DNA of 64,000 nt from Bacteroidota bacterium (GCA_030706145.1 JAUZPB010000002.1:28346-92345), one strand, 5' to 3'; shown: positions 45,200 to 54,448, counted from the first letter of the stretch. Made by a program: numbers and translations. The notes: generated by a model not told the origin, from the sequence alone.

Positions 45200-46120
45200 C
45201 TATTTATTAAAGAATGTATAGATCAAAAGATTTAATATTCCAATAGAAGCAGCAAAGAGTAAATATCTTGGAATATTTTTCATTCTAAAGCGTCCCATCA
45301 TTGTTTCGATCCAGACCAGATTGCCAATAAGTATCAATAGTATAATAATGTAGAGTAAAAACCCAATGATATGATTCTGAACGTTAAATGGATTAAAGAA
45401 ATCTGCTGCAAACGTAGCATAGACCAGCATTTTAAGGTAAGATGAATACTGGTACAAAAACAGGTCCAGTCCTGAATTGTCAAGTATCATCACTTCATGA
45501 ATCATAGTAAGTTCAAGGTGAGTATTAGGGTCATCTACAGGCATACGTGAAGTTTCAGTTATCATCAGAAAGAAAACTGAAATAGCAGAAACAATAATAA
45601 ATATAATGAAGGAAGGATCGTTCAAAGAAATTGAATGAAAGATATCATACATTGAAGTAAACTTAAAAATGAAGGCTAGACTTCCAAGAGTAAAGAAGTA
45701 AATAGGTTCGGCAAAAACTGCAAATGTAGCCTCACGAGCTGCTCCCATGCCTTCAAATGAGCTTCCAATATCCATTGCGCCCAAGATCTGAAAAAAGCGA
45801 GATAGCCCTAGCAAATAAGCAAAAAGAATAATATCGCCGTTAAAACTTATAAGAGGTTTATAAAAGCCAATTGGAAGTATCATTCCAGCAAACAAAATAG
45901 AAGAAAAGCTAACAACAGGAGCAATCCTGCTAACAAAGGATGCACTTTGGGCATAAATTGTCTCTTTTCTTAAAAGCCTCTTAAGGTCAAAATATGTTTG
46001 GAATATAGATGGACCCAAGCGGCCTGTTAGTCTCGACTTAAGTTTATTAACTATTCCAATAAATAGTGGAGCCGAGACAATAAATATCAGATAAATTAAA
46101 ACGCTTATTAGTTTTTCCAT
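45200..46120 (-). CDS. HyfC/NuoH-like membrane subunit
   Basis: 306 residues with eight helices. Cytoplasmic-loop motifs of the NuoH/HycD family: KSRLTGRLGPSIFQTYFDLKRLLRKE, GMGAAREATFAVFAEP, ISVFFLMITETSRMPVDDPNTHLELTMIHEVM. It links the electron-transfer arm to the antiporter-like subunits. Nine bases separate it from the upstream gene. Confidence 0.93.
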   Translation of the reverse strand: MEKLISVLIYLIFIVSAPLFIGIVNKLKSRLTGRLGPSIFQTYFDLKRLLRKETIYAQSASFVSRIAPVVSFSSILFAGMILPIGFYKPLISFNGDIILFAYLLGLSRFFQILGAMDIGSSFEGMGAAREATFAVFAEPIYFFTLGSLAFIFKFTSMYDIFHSISLNDPSFIIFIIVSAISVFFLMITETSRMPVDDPNTHLELTMIHEVMILDNSGLDLFLYQYSSYLKMLVYATFAADFFNPFNVQNHIIGFLLYIIILLILIGNLVWIETMMGRFRMKNIPRYLLFAASIGILNLLIYTFFNK

Positions 46121-46129
46121 AATTATAGC

Positions 46130-48124
46130 TTAAAATTTCCAGAAAAAGGCGAAGGCCAGATAAGAGACCAACGCTATCAAAATAAAGGCAATATAAACTC
46201 TTATATCATTTTTACTTAAGAAAACTATCCGATTGATGGATTTAATGATCTTACTATAAACTGGTCTTACAATAACTTCTTCTGCAAAGTCATGCGAATG
46301 CGAATGAAAGTGTCCACCTGCTTTAGGGAATATATCCTCTGGAACAACTGCGTCTTTCTTTATCATAAGAATATTAGATGGTATGAGATTAAGTTCATCG
46401 GCATAAGATGAAGCCGTATACTGCATTCTTTCATTAAGATGTTGATAACCACATCCCCAGGGTTTTGCAATCCTACTTTTGCGGCTAAGGAATTTCTTAA
46501 ATAGAAATGTCATAGTCATAAACAATATGAGCGAAAGAAAAATCATTGTAAAAGGGGAGAAAGCGGGAAATGCGCTTGAAATAACTGAAAAGTCATTTCC
46601 AAATGAATTAACAATAGGCATTCCCTGAAGAACTGCAATAATAAAGGCTATTACGGGCTGCGGAAAAATTCCAATGAAGATACACATTAAAGCCAGAATT
46701 CCTAAAGAAAAGTATTCCAGACGTGAAACATGAAAAGCTTTAAGTTCTGTTCTTGGCAAGCCAAGAAACATTATAGAATTTACCTTTGTAAAGCAAGCAA
46801 CAGCAAGTCCGCCAACAAGTGCAAGACCTACTGTCATAATCAGCATAAAGATGGGGTAATAGTTTCCGAAATAACCTGCTGTCTTAAAGAAGCTATTATA
46901 AATAATGAATTCCGAAATAAAACCATTTAGTGGAGGGATTCCTGAAATAGCAACCGAGCCAATAAGGAAGAAAACGCTAAGCCACGGGGCATAGTGAATA
47001 ATCCCGCCCATTTTTTCAATATTACGTGTATGCAAGTTCTGGTAGATGATCCCAGAGCCAATAAAAAGCTGGCTCTTAAAGATCGCATGATTAACTGTAT
47101 GAAACAAAGCACCAGCAAACCCAAGAATAATAATAGTCTGATTTGAGTAAGCCATTCCAATCAGACCAATGCCCATTCCAATTCCAATAATTCCAATATT
47201 TTCTATGGAGTGATAAGCCAGCAAAGTTTTAATATCATGCTGAGCAAGAGCGTACCAAACGCCAAATATTGCACTTATAAGGCTTATAGCCAAGACAATC
47301 CAGCCCAAGATTGGGTCAGTAGGCTTAAGAAACTCAAAGACCCTAAAAATTCCGTAAATACCCAGTTTTATAATTACGCCCGAAAGAAATGCACTAAGGT
47401 AAGTTGGAGCTATCGGGTGAGCTTTAGGAAGCCAAAAGTGAAATGGCATAAACCCGGCTTTTATACCAAAACCAATAAATCCAAGCGCAAATAATAAGTA
47501 ATACTGAGGTGTAGAGTTAAAAACCAGGTGGAATTCAGAAAAATTCCAAGAACCAGTAATTTGATGAAGCATAAGAAAGAAGACATATAATAAAAATGTA
47601 GCCAGGTGTGTAGCTACAAAATAAATGAAGCTACCCTTTTGCACCTCAGATTTTTCATTTTCAAAAACCATATTTAGGTATGACAGAAGGGCCATTAACT
47701 CCCAGAACACGAGAAAGAGTACTGCGTTATTTGCCACTGTAAGGAGCTGAAGAGATACAATAAGCATAATAAAAGAAAAGACATAGAGCTTTACTTTTTT
47801 ACCAGAGGCAATATAGGGTTTCTGATAACTAAAACTATAGAGTAATGCCGGAATACTTAGGATCTGGATTAGAAGCACGAAAAAGGTCGAAAGACTATCG
47901 AATCGAAAATTCAGGCTATTCCAATAAGGGTTAAAGCCTATGTAAATCAAGCCTGAAGAGCCAAAGACTAAATTGCCTATAGTCCCAAGAAGGCTAAAAA
48001 CAATTCCCAAAAGAGCTCCAAAGTGGCTAAGGAAAGAATATCTATTTTCATTTTTTATTATTAAGGGAATAATTGCGCACAAGGATTGAATTAGGATTCC
48101 CCAAAAGAATAAATTAATACTCAT
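46130..48124 (-). CDS. HyfB/HycC-like antiporter-type membrane subunit
   Basis: 664 residues, about 16 helices. NuoL/Mrp-type core: VFWELMALLSYLNMVFE (Glu on helix 5), GIKAGFMPFHFWLPKAHPIAPTYLSAFLSG and TLLAYHSIENIGIIGIG with conserved Lys/His. A long cytoplasmic tail includes KPWGCGYQHLNERMQYTASSY, typical for HyfB, and a His-rich stretch (HFHSHSHDF) unique to this one. Second gene of the operon; probably a cation-translocating subunit. Confidence 0.92.
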   Translation of the reverse strand: MSINLFFWGILIQSLCAIIPLIIKNENRYSFLSHFGALLGIVFSLLGTIGNLVFGSSGLIYIGFNPYWNSLNFRFDSLSTFFVLLIQILSIPALLYSFSYQKPYIASGKKVKLYVFSFIMLIVSLQLLTVANNAVLFLVFWELMALLSYLNMVFENEKSEVQKGSFIYFVATHLATFLLYVFFLMLHQITGSWNFSEFHLVFNSTPQYYLLFALGFIGFGIKAGFMPFHFWLPKAHPIAPTYLSAFLSGVIIKLGIYGIFRVFEFLKPTDPILGWIVLAISLISAIFGVWYALAQHDIKTLLAYHSIENIGIIGIGMGIGLIGMAYSNQTIIILGFAGALFHTVNHAIFKSQLFIGSGIIYQNLHTRNIEKMGGIIHYAPWLSVFFLIGSVAISGIPPLNGFISEFIIYNSFFKTAGYFGNYYPIFMLIMTVGLALVGGLAVACFTKVNSIMFLGLPRTELKAFHVSRLEYFSLGILALMCIFIGIFPQPVIAFIIAVLQGMPIVNSFGNDFSVISSAFPAFSPFTMIFLSLILFMTMTFLFKKFLSRKSRIAKPWGCGYQHLNERMQYTASSYADELNLIPSNILMIKKDAVVPEDIFPKAGGHFHSHSHDFAEEVIVRPVYSKIIKSINRIVFLSKNDIRVYIAFILIALVSYLAFAFFWKF

Positions 48125-48163
48125 TTTATTTCCAAAAGTTTTCAGAATTTAAGAGAGATACAA

Positions 48164-48847
48164 TTACAGTGATGCAGGCTGAATATTTCTTTGTTTATTC
48201 AGACCCTCAATAAGTCTACTGATCTCATCAAAACTTTTCTGATTTTCAAGAGCGGAGCGAAACTCGGCCATTGAGAGCAGGTAGCTTAAGTGAGCAAGAA
48301 TATACAAATGCTGCTTTACAGTTTGAGAAACGATTAAGATAATTGTATGAACAGGTTTATTGTCAATAGAATTTAATTCTAAAGGTTCAGTCAAAAAGAA
48401 AAAATTAATTAGCGGTTTGCCAAATCCCAGTACGATTGGTATTCTAGGATGAGGAAGAGCAATACCGTTGCCAATGGCCGTAGACATCAGTTTTTCACGG
48501 TTAACAAGCAATTCGACTATTATATTCCTATCAATACTTTCACTCAGCTTTAGCTGAGAAACTATTTCTCTTATATAGTTTTCTTTTGTAAGAGTGCAGT
48601 TATAATAAAATGAATCCTCATCAAGCAGAGGTGAGATTGTTTCAAACTGAAATTCGTTAAAATGCGAAGTATCTGAAAGGTTAATCGGCTTATTATTCAG
48701 CAATGCCCATTCAATAACGGCCTGCTTATTAAAGCGGATTTTATTCTGAATGTTCTCAGACGGGATAATTTTCTTTTTTACAAGTCTCTCAACTTCCTTT
48801 TTATCTGTCATAAGAAGTGTCGAAACATCATAAATACTTAAGTCCAT
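48164..48847 (-). CDS. HTH-PTS IIA regulator heading the Ehr operon
   Basis: 227 residues. Residues 1-55 form an excisionase/MerR-like helix-turn-helix (LSIYDVSTLLMTDKKEVERLVKKKIIP, IQNKIRFNKQAVIEWAL). Residues about 80-215 form a PTS EIIA-2 (fructose/nitrogen type) domain with the phospho-accepting His133 in GNGIALPHPRIP. It is phosphorylated by HPr/NPr in known systems. The stop lies 40 bases before the membrane-complex genes, so it likely senses phosphate/carbon state and regulates the complex. Not a sugar transporter: no IIB or IIC nearby. Confidence 0.88.
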   Translation of the reverse strand: MDLSIYDVSTLLMTDKKEVERLVKKKIIPSENIQNKIRFNKQAVIEWALLNNKPINLSDTSHFNEFQFETISPLLDEDSFYYNCTLTKENYIREIVSQLKLSESIDRNIIVELLVNREKLMSTAIGNGIALPHPRIPIVLGFGKPLINFFFLTEPLELNSIDNKPVHTIILIVSQTVKQHLYILAHLSYLLSMAEFRSALENQKSFDEISRLIEGLNKQRNIQPASL

Positions 48848-49260
48848 TTACATCTTTTCCAAAGCTTAGCAAAATTAAGTGCTGTAATTTCTGTAGCAAA
48901 AATACGAAAAATCGTGCCCAAGAACAACCTGAGGGAATTCTGAAATTATTCTGAAATTATTGTATAGAAAAATTGTGCAAAATTTTTATGGAATTTAAAA
49001 AAATGCACTCAGAGAGATTCCACGTATCAAAATATATTTTTCCTTCTCCAGATATAATAGACTGGGATGCCAAGTAGAACGATTATTAGCCCAGGAAATG
49101 AAAGTTAGGATACTTTTTTATGCATGGATAGTTTTACGCCTTGTCCTCCTTATAGTAGATTCTTATAATAATAGCAGAAGATTAGTTCATTAAGAGTTTC
49201 TTATTGCAAATAGGTTATTTATATTTCGGTACAAGTAATATTATTTGCAGTAAGAATATA
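48848..49260. other. Gene-poor 413-base region before attH
   Basis: No credible ORF or RNA gene is seen. It contains the promoter region of the PTS IIA/Ehr operon (right-to-left), including a tandem repeat at 48937-48958. The rest is AT-rich, with no tRNA-like cloverleaf or insertion-sequence ends that I can find. Confidence 0.5.
48937..48958. repeat. Tandem 11-base repeat upstream of the Ehr operon
   Basis: ATTCTGAAATT repeated head-to-tail (48937-48947, 48948-48958), about 90 bases upstream of the PTS IIA gene. The 11-base period is one helical turn and could be a regulator site. Confidence 0.5.
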
Positions 49261-49285
49261 GAGTCCCGATGATGAATCGGGACTC
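49261..49285. terminator. Intrinsic terminator of the attH operon
   Basis: Perfect 10-base stem GAGTCCCGAT / ATCGGGACTC with a 5-base loop, six bases past the attH stop. On the minus strand it is followed by TATATTCTT, a weak T-tract; on the plus strand by AGATTTTT. Confidence 0.75.
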
Positions 49286-49291
49286 AGATTT

Positions 49292-50521
49292 TTAAAACCT
49301 CCGAGTTAAGCCTGTGTTTTCTTTTTCATCAGCTAGTATTTTTTCATATCCAGTAAGCTCAACATATCCATTACCACTTAGAGTCTTATCATTTGAGTTG
49401 CCCCAAAACCTTACTGCACCTTCCCAGTAATGAATAGAAACGTTTAGTTGCTGATCTTTAACATACGGAACTATTTGGAGGTCTATATTTCCCTTTGGTA
49501 TTTTAAGCCTCCACGTAGAAGGATATTGGGCTTTATCGCGGGGACTAGTCCAATAGCTTAAGACATGGAGTTCGACCTCATCTTTATTTAATTTCGTTAC
49601 TTTGCCATCAGGGGAGATAATAATTCCATTACTATACCTGTCCTTAGAACCATCAGATCTTCTCATTTGATAGTACATAATTTCCCTTCCATCATTAAGC
49701 TGCAGTGAGAACCAATCCCAGCCAGATTGGTTTTTGTCTAAGGCACTAGTACTCCATTCCCTATCCATCCATGAAAGTCCTTTCAGGCTAAATTCCTCAT
49801 CTGCAATACTTATAGTACCTTCTGTTTTCATTCTAGGCAATGAATAATAATAAGAAGCATTCCCCTTCCCCTCGCCTTTTTGGCTAAGTCCTCTATCTCC
49901 CTGAAGCACTGGATTCTTTAAGCTTTTAAGTGAGAGCCTGGCAGAAATATCTCCCTCCTTTGCTAGTAGTCTAAGCTCGGGGATTCCATTTATAGCATCA
50001 TTAGAATAAGCTTCCACATTCCAATCCTCCAACCATACCTTAAAAGGCAACGAAGAAGCCCCTGCAAGATTTTCTGACCCGCGGCTGAAGCGTTCAAAGC
50101 AATAGAATTTATTATTCTTTACGTCAGTTATAGTAAAGTGTCCCATATAGATCTGGTTTGTTCTCCATGGTGAAGGAGTAGAAGTATCGAAAGATTGTTT
50201 TGCCAAAGACTTTTTTGCCAGAGAAATTCTGAATATCGTAAACTGATATCCAAAATGTCTGCCATATTTTGTATCCAGGTTTCCTGTAAAATACCACCAT
50301 TCAGTCTTAAACTCCGGATGCGGGCCATGATCTTTCGGAAAGACCAGTTTTTTTGGTGCAATAGCTCTTTCATAGCCTGAAGTATCTTCATCTGCAAGAA
50401 CGCTTCTAAGCAAAACAGAAGCCTTTATTTTATTATTCACTTTTCCAGTGCTCAGCATGTAAGATACTACAATAGCCAAGGATAAAACAACCAGAAGTGA
50501 AGTTAAATATATTTTTTTCAT
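49292..50521 (-). CDS. AttH/CrtC-like lipocalin-type exported protein
   Basis: 409 residues with an N-terminal membrane/signal helix (IYLTSLLVVLSLAIVVSYML). The body is the AttH/CrtC double-lipocalin fold: HPEFKTEWWYFTGNLDTKYGRHFGYQFTIFRISL, YMGHFTITDV, LKGLSWMDREWST, WDWFSLQLNDGREIMYYQMR. In the AttEFGH system this protein accompanies an FtsX-type exporter, as here; carotenoid hydratases share the fold, but no carotenoid gene is near. Last gene of a three-gene operon. Confidence 0.88.
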   Translation of the reverse strand: MKKIYLTSLLVVLSLAIVVSYMLSTGKVNNKIKASVLLRSVLADEDTSGYERAIAPKKLVFPKDHGPHPEFKTEWWYFTGNLDTKYGRHFGYQFTIFRISLAKKSLAKQSFDTSTPSPWRTNQIYMGHFTITDVKNNKFYCFERFSRGSENLAGASSLPFKVWLEDWNVEAYSNDAINGIPELRLLAKEGDISARLSLKSLKNPVLQGDRGLSQKGEGKGNASYYYSLPRMKTEGTISIADEEFSLKGLSWMDREWSTSALDKNQSGWDWFSLQLNDGREIMYYQMRRSDGSKDRYSNGIIISPDGKVTKLNKDEVELHVLSYWTSPRDKAQYPSTWRLKIPKGNIDLQIVPYVKDQQLNVSIHYWEGAVRFWGNSNDKTLSGNGYVELTGYEKILADEKENTGLTRRF

Positions 50522-50631
50522 TTAGCTTATTCCATAGTTCAGTTTCCATAATTCACTATCTAAAATCCAGTATATGACATAAAAGAAAGAGTCCAATTCA
50601 AATTCCCGCATTAGCCACAGTATATTTTTAA

Positions 50632-53187
50632 CTACTCATCTCTTAGAGCAAGAGCTGGAGAGGTTCTTGACATTTTATATGCGGGATAAAATCCTGCAAG
50701 CAAAGCAGCCAAAAGAGCAATTGCCAAAGCCTGCACTAAAACTTCCGGCATTAGAGAATACTGCAAAGTCCACCCAAAGGAGCGCTTATTAATCACATGA
50801 ATTAGCACCCAAGCGAGCACGTTACCTAGTGGAAGAGCCAGTATACCTGATACGATTCCCATAAGTCCTGTCTGCAGAACTAATAACCGCCATAGTTGAA
50901 CAGGCGTAAGACCATTTGCTCTTAGGATTGCAAATTCTCTACTTCTTTCTAGTTGAAGAGCCATAAGAGAGCTTAGTACACCAATAAAGGCAACAATGAT
51001 AGCTAGGATTTGAAGGACATTTGTTATTAAAAATGTTCTATCAAATACTTCAATAGATGCATTTCTTAGCTTATTATTTGAGCGCAAGAGAACTTCCTCT
51101 CCTTTCAGGTTAAGATGTTGGATCACATTAATAATGCTATCTAATTTTGATGGATCCTTTAAGTATAAAGAAAGGCCAGAGATCGAATTATCATTCCAAT
51201 AATGCTTATATGTAGTAAAGGACATAACAGCAAATCCTATATCAGAAGAATAGTCATAATAAATTCCTGCCACTCTGAATCTTCTTTCTCCCTTTTCAGT
51301 TGAAACCCTAAGATAGTCTCCAGTTTTTATATTGTTCTTAAAGGCAAATGGTTCGGTTATGATAAGTTCGCCCTTATTCTGAAAGGCAGGCCAAATTTTC
51401 AGAGCATCGTCCCCCTTAAACTTGAAATTCCTAAAGCTTCTTTCTCCGATCTTCAAAGCTAGCAGGTTAATCTGCCCTGAATTCATCTTCTTAGAAACGT
51501 CTGTATAGAAATCGTAATCTTCTACTTCGGGTAACATTAATATTTTTTTAACTAAGGAAGAATCGAGCTGAGTATCACTTTCTCTAAGTACAAGGCTTGG
51601 AGGAGAGATGTAAATATCGGCTTTTAAGCTACCTTCAAGCCACTGGACAACAGTTTGTCTGAAACTACTTATCATGGTTCCTATTGCAACAGTAGATGAG
51701 ACTGCTATGCTTAAAGCTGCAACTGCAACTCCAGTCCTGCTTATTTGCCTTACAATACTCATTGCTGCGATCTTTCCAAGACTACCAAAAGTTAGACCTG
51801 CAGCAGGTTTTATTAGCTTCATCAATAAGATTATCATCAGAGGAGTAAGTAAACTAAACCCTATAATAAGTGGCAGAATTCCTGCATAGCTTAGTAGAAT
51901 ACTTTTGCTTGGTATCAAAAAAATAATGACTCCAAGAAATAAGCTACACACACCAGCAACAGAAAGCCTTGGAACTTTTTTCTTTAGTTTTAATTCCTGC
52001 TCGGAGCGGTTAAGTGTAATGCCAGCAGGTACAGATGAAGCCTCGTATGATGGTTTAAGGGCAGCAAGCATAGTAGCTCCCATACCAAGTAAAAATCCCT
52101 TTAGCAGGCTAAAAAGTGAGATATTAAGCTCATTGACGGAGACATAAAAATAAAGATCATTAATAGTGCGGGTTAATATCTGAACAATGGCCTTAGCTAG
52201 AATTACTCCCAAAAGTAGCCCCAAAATAGTACCTATAAAAGCTTGAATAAGGGCCTCAAAAAGAAAGATTCTAAATATCTCTTTCTGAGTAACACCAATA
52301 GACCTTAAAAGGCCAATGTACCTTTTTCTTTGAACTACAGAAAAAGTCATAGTGTTATATATAAGAAACATACCTACAATTAATGCCAGAAGACTTAGAG
52401 CCGTAAGATTAATATCAAAAGCCTTAACCATATCAGAAGCTATTTGTGTTCTTGTCTGAGAGCGGCTTATGCTAAGTCCTGCAGGCAAAAGGTTTTTTAT
52501 TCTCTTTATTATTTCCTTTCCATGATTGTCGTCTGGAATAATAAGATCAATGCGGCTTAGTTTACCTTGCATATTCAAAATTTCCTGAGCCGTTGAAATA
52601 TCTGCAATCATCAGGTCTTTCAGAACCTCTTTACTATGCTCATCTTCAGGGTAAATAAATCCAATAATAAAGACCTTTTTATAACTACCGCCAAATTTAA
52701 TTGTTAGTGTATCATTTTCTTTAATTCCCATTTCCTTTGCAGTATTTACAGATATAAGAACAGCTGAAGGTTTAGTCATAAACAAACGCAATGAAGGATT
52801 TAACTTACTTGAAATTTTTGAAATGTATGAGCGGAAAGGTTTTTCAGCAAAGGGGTCAACACCAATAAATGTAAAAATGTGCTTTGGTTCTCTTATTGCT
52901 TTTACGTTAGCTTCAACAATTGGAGCTGCAGCAGAAATTTTTCCTTTTATCTTTAGATATGTGTAAACCGAATCATGCAAATCATTAAAGTTGCCTGTTA
53001 TCTGATGTGTAGCTTTTCCTGCAATATTCTCCATTGATATATTAAAGGCTTTTGCTGAACTTGAATTTGCCAGGTCAATAGAGATTACCACAGCTACCCC
53101 AAGTGCAATTCCAAGGATAGATAGAACGAGCTGTAAAGGGTGATGAACTATGTAGCGCATTGCCGAGCGCTGTAGAATTTTGTTCAT
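50632..53187 (-). CDS. FtsX-like ABC exporter permease (AttF/AttG type)
   Basis: 851 residues from ATG 53187 (TTG at 53214 has no ribosome site). Two FtsX-type membrane modules: helices at the N-terminus (LQLVLSILGIALGVAVVISIDLA) and near 265-395, then central helices about 430-485 and a C-terminal bundle (LQILAIIVAFIGVLSSLMALQLERSREFAILRANGLTP). Large periplasmic domains fill the gaps. LRSIGVTQKEIF and LRANGLTPVQLW are the coupling-helix motifs. It looks like AttF and AttG fused in one chain. Confidence 0.9.
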   Translation of the reverse strand: MNKILQRSAMRYIVHHPLQLVLSILGIALGVAVVISIDLANSSSAKAFNISMENIAGKATHQITGNFNDLHDSVYTYLKIKGKISAAAPIVEANVKAIREPKHIFTFIGVDPFAEKPFRSYISKISSKLNPSLRLFMTKPSAVLISVNTAKEMGIKENDTLTIKFGGSYKKVFIIGFIYPEDEHSKEVLKDLMIADISTAQEILNMQGKLSRIDLIIPDDNHGKEIIKRIKNLLPAGLSISRSQTRTQIASDMVKAFDINLTALSLLALIVGMFLIYNTMTFSVVQRKRYIGLLRSIGVTQKEIFRIFLFEALIQAFIGTILGLLLGVILAKAIVQILTRTINDLYFYVSVNELNISLFSLLKGFLLGMGATMLAALKPSYEASSVPAGITLNRSEQELKLKKKVPRLSVAGVCSLFLGVIIFLIPSKSILLSYAGILPLIIGFSLLTPLMIILLMKLIKPAAGLTFGSLGKIAAMSIVRQISRTGVAVAALSIAVSSTVAIGTMISSFRQTVVQWLEGSLKADIYISPPSLVLRESDTQLDSSLVKKILMLPEVEDYDFYTDVSKKMNSGQINLLALKIGERSFRNFKFKGDDALKIWPAFQNKGELIITEPFAFKNNIKTGDYLRVSTEKGERRFRVAGIYYDYSSDIGFAVMSFTTYKHYWNDNSISGLSLYLKDPSKLDSIINVIQHLNLKGEEVLLRSNNKLRNASIEVFDRTFLITNVLQILAIIVAFIGVLSSLMALQLERSREFAILRANGLTPVQLWRLLVLQTGLMGIVSGILALPLGNVLAWVLIHVINKRSFGWTLQYSLMPEVLVQALAIALLAALLAGFYPAYKMSRTSPALALRDE

Positions 53188-53244
53188 AAAGAAACTAGAA
53201 ATCTTGTTAAACAATCACTATATGTGCAGTCTTTTAGTAAATCC

Positions 53245-54000
53245 TTATTTTAGGATTTTTTCTTTCTCATGCTTTAATTCGATTATCTTTCCATCTTTAA
53301 GAGTAAGTATTCTATCTGCCATACCAATAACCTCCTTGCTATGAGTTGCCATAATCATGGTCTTTTTCTTTTTTCTAATTATTCTATCTAGAAGGTTAAT
53401 GACAAGCAGGCCAGTTTCGAAGTCAAGGTTTCCAGTTGGTTCATCGGCCAGAATGATTGAAGGGTCATGAATGATGGCTCTAGCAAGAGCTACTCTCTGC
53501 TGTTCGCCACCGGAGAGCTGGTCAGGGTAACTACTAGCGCGATCACCAAGCCCAATCTCATGCAATATCTCCATAGCAATACGCTGTTCTTTATCTGAGA
53601 TCTTCCCTTTAAGTTCAAGTGGTAATAATAGATTTTCTTCTACGGTCAGAGTCGGAATAAGATTAAAGAACTGAAATACAAACCCAATATTATTTCTTCT
53701 GAATAATGTCCTGTTTTTTTCTGACATAGAAGTAATATCGTTATTATTTATGTAAATATGTCCAGAAGAAGGAACATCAATTCCGCTAAGCAGATTCAGA
53801 AGTGTAGATTTTCCTGATCCGCTGCGTCCAAGGACTATAATTATTTCACCTTCATTTATTTCTATATCCACTCTATTTAGCACTTTGTGCTCGCTTTTGT
53901 TTTCCTCCAGATAAATTTTAGAAACATCCGAAAGCTTTATAATTATATTGCTATTTGATTGGTCATTATGGTTCTTACCGGTTGAAATACTTTCAGGCAT
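53245..54000 (-). CDS. LolD/AttE-like ABC ATPase
   Basis: 251 residues from ATG 54000 (GGAG 4 bases upstream). Walker A LGRSGSGKST, Q loop FVFQFFNLIPT, signature QLSGGEQQRVALARA, Walker B SIILADEPTGNLD and H loop MATHSKE. The class matches MacB/LolD/FtsE-type transporters with FtsX permeases, consistent with the gene directly after it. Confidence 0.93.
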   Translation of the reverse strand: MPESISTGKNHNDQSNSNIIIKLSDVSKIYLEENKSEHKVLNRVDIEINEGEIIIVLGRSGSGKSTLLNLLSGIDVPSSGHIYINNNDITSMSEKNRTLFRRNNIGFVFQFFNLIPTLTVEENLLLPLELKGKISDKEQRIAMEILHEIGLGDRASSYPDQLSGGEQQRVALARAIIHDPSIILADEPTGNLDFETGLLVINLLDRIIRKKKKTMIMATHSKEVIGMADRILTLKDGKIIELKHEKEKILK

Positions 54001-54130
54001 ACTACTCCAATTGCATCTAATATTGCTAACAAAGACATGGGATATATAATTCAAAAACAAGAAAACAAAAGCGGGAGTTTTTCCTCTGTAGTTAACTTCA
54101 GAAAAATAATCCACAAAAAGTCCAAAGTAT

Positions 54131-54156
54131 CTTTTATAGAATTCTTTTATAGAATT
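54131..54156. repeat. Tandem 13-base repeat
   Basis: CTTTTATAGAATT twice head-to-tail (54131-54143, 54144-54156), in the gap between the DUF2188 gene end and the ABC ATPase start. Purpose unknown. Confidence 0.5.
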
Positions 54157-54165
54157 TCCCCTTCA

Positions 54166-54393
54166 TCAGTAGGATTCGTCTGTAGAAGGCAAAGCATTCG
54201 AATTTTGGTTCAAATCCTGAGTTGATTCATTCTTTCTATGAATTACGATTTCTGTCTTATCTTTTTTTGCTATTTTTCTTGCAGCTTCTACTGCTTCCAT
54301 TTGTGTATTATGGAATGAAGAAAATTTTCCTTCATCTTCTGATCTTACAGCCCATCCATTTTCAAAAGGGATGACATGTTGTCTATTTTTCAT
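54166..54393 (-). CDS. DUF2188 family small protein
   Basis: 75 residues: QHVIPFENGWAVRSEDEGKFSSFHNTQ, then a helix (EAVEAARKIAKKDKTEIVIHRK) and a disordered Asn/Ser-rich tail. This is the DUF2188 (putative stress protein) pattern. GGAGGAGGAG 7 bases upstream and a consensus promoter before it suggest strong expression. Function unknown. Confidence 0.88.
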   Translation of the reverse strand: MKNRQHVIPFENGWAVRSEDEGKFSSFHNTQMEAVEAARKIAKKDKTEIVIHRKNESTQDLNQNSNALPSTDESY

Positions 54394-54419
54394 AGTTTTC
54401 CTCCTCCTCCTTTAGAAAT

Positions 54420-54448
54420 AATATATTACAGAAGAGAACTTATGTCAA
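54420..54448 (-). promoter_or_regulatory. Strong consensus promoter of the DUF2188 gene
   Basis: Minus strand: TTGACA (54443-54448), 17-base spacer, TATATT (54420-54425), giving a short leader with the repeated Shine-Dalgarno GGAGGAGGAG (54401-54410). Confidence 0.8.

Noticed and set aside
48848..48960. Possible sigma-54 promoter before the PTS IIA gene (TGGGCACG...TTGC)
   Set aside because: The GG to GC distance is far from the required 10 bases.
49292..50521. Carotenoid 1,2-hydratase (CrtC)
   Set aside because: The fold matches, but the neighbours are an FtsX-type ABC exporter and no carotenoid genes are near, so AttH is the better call.
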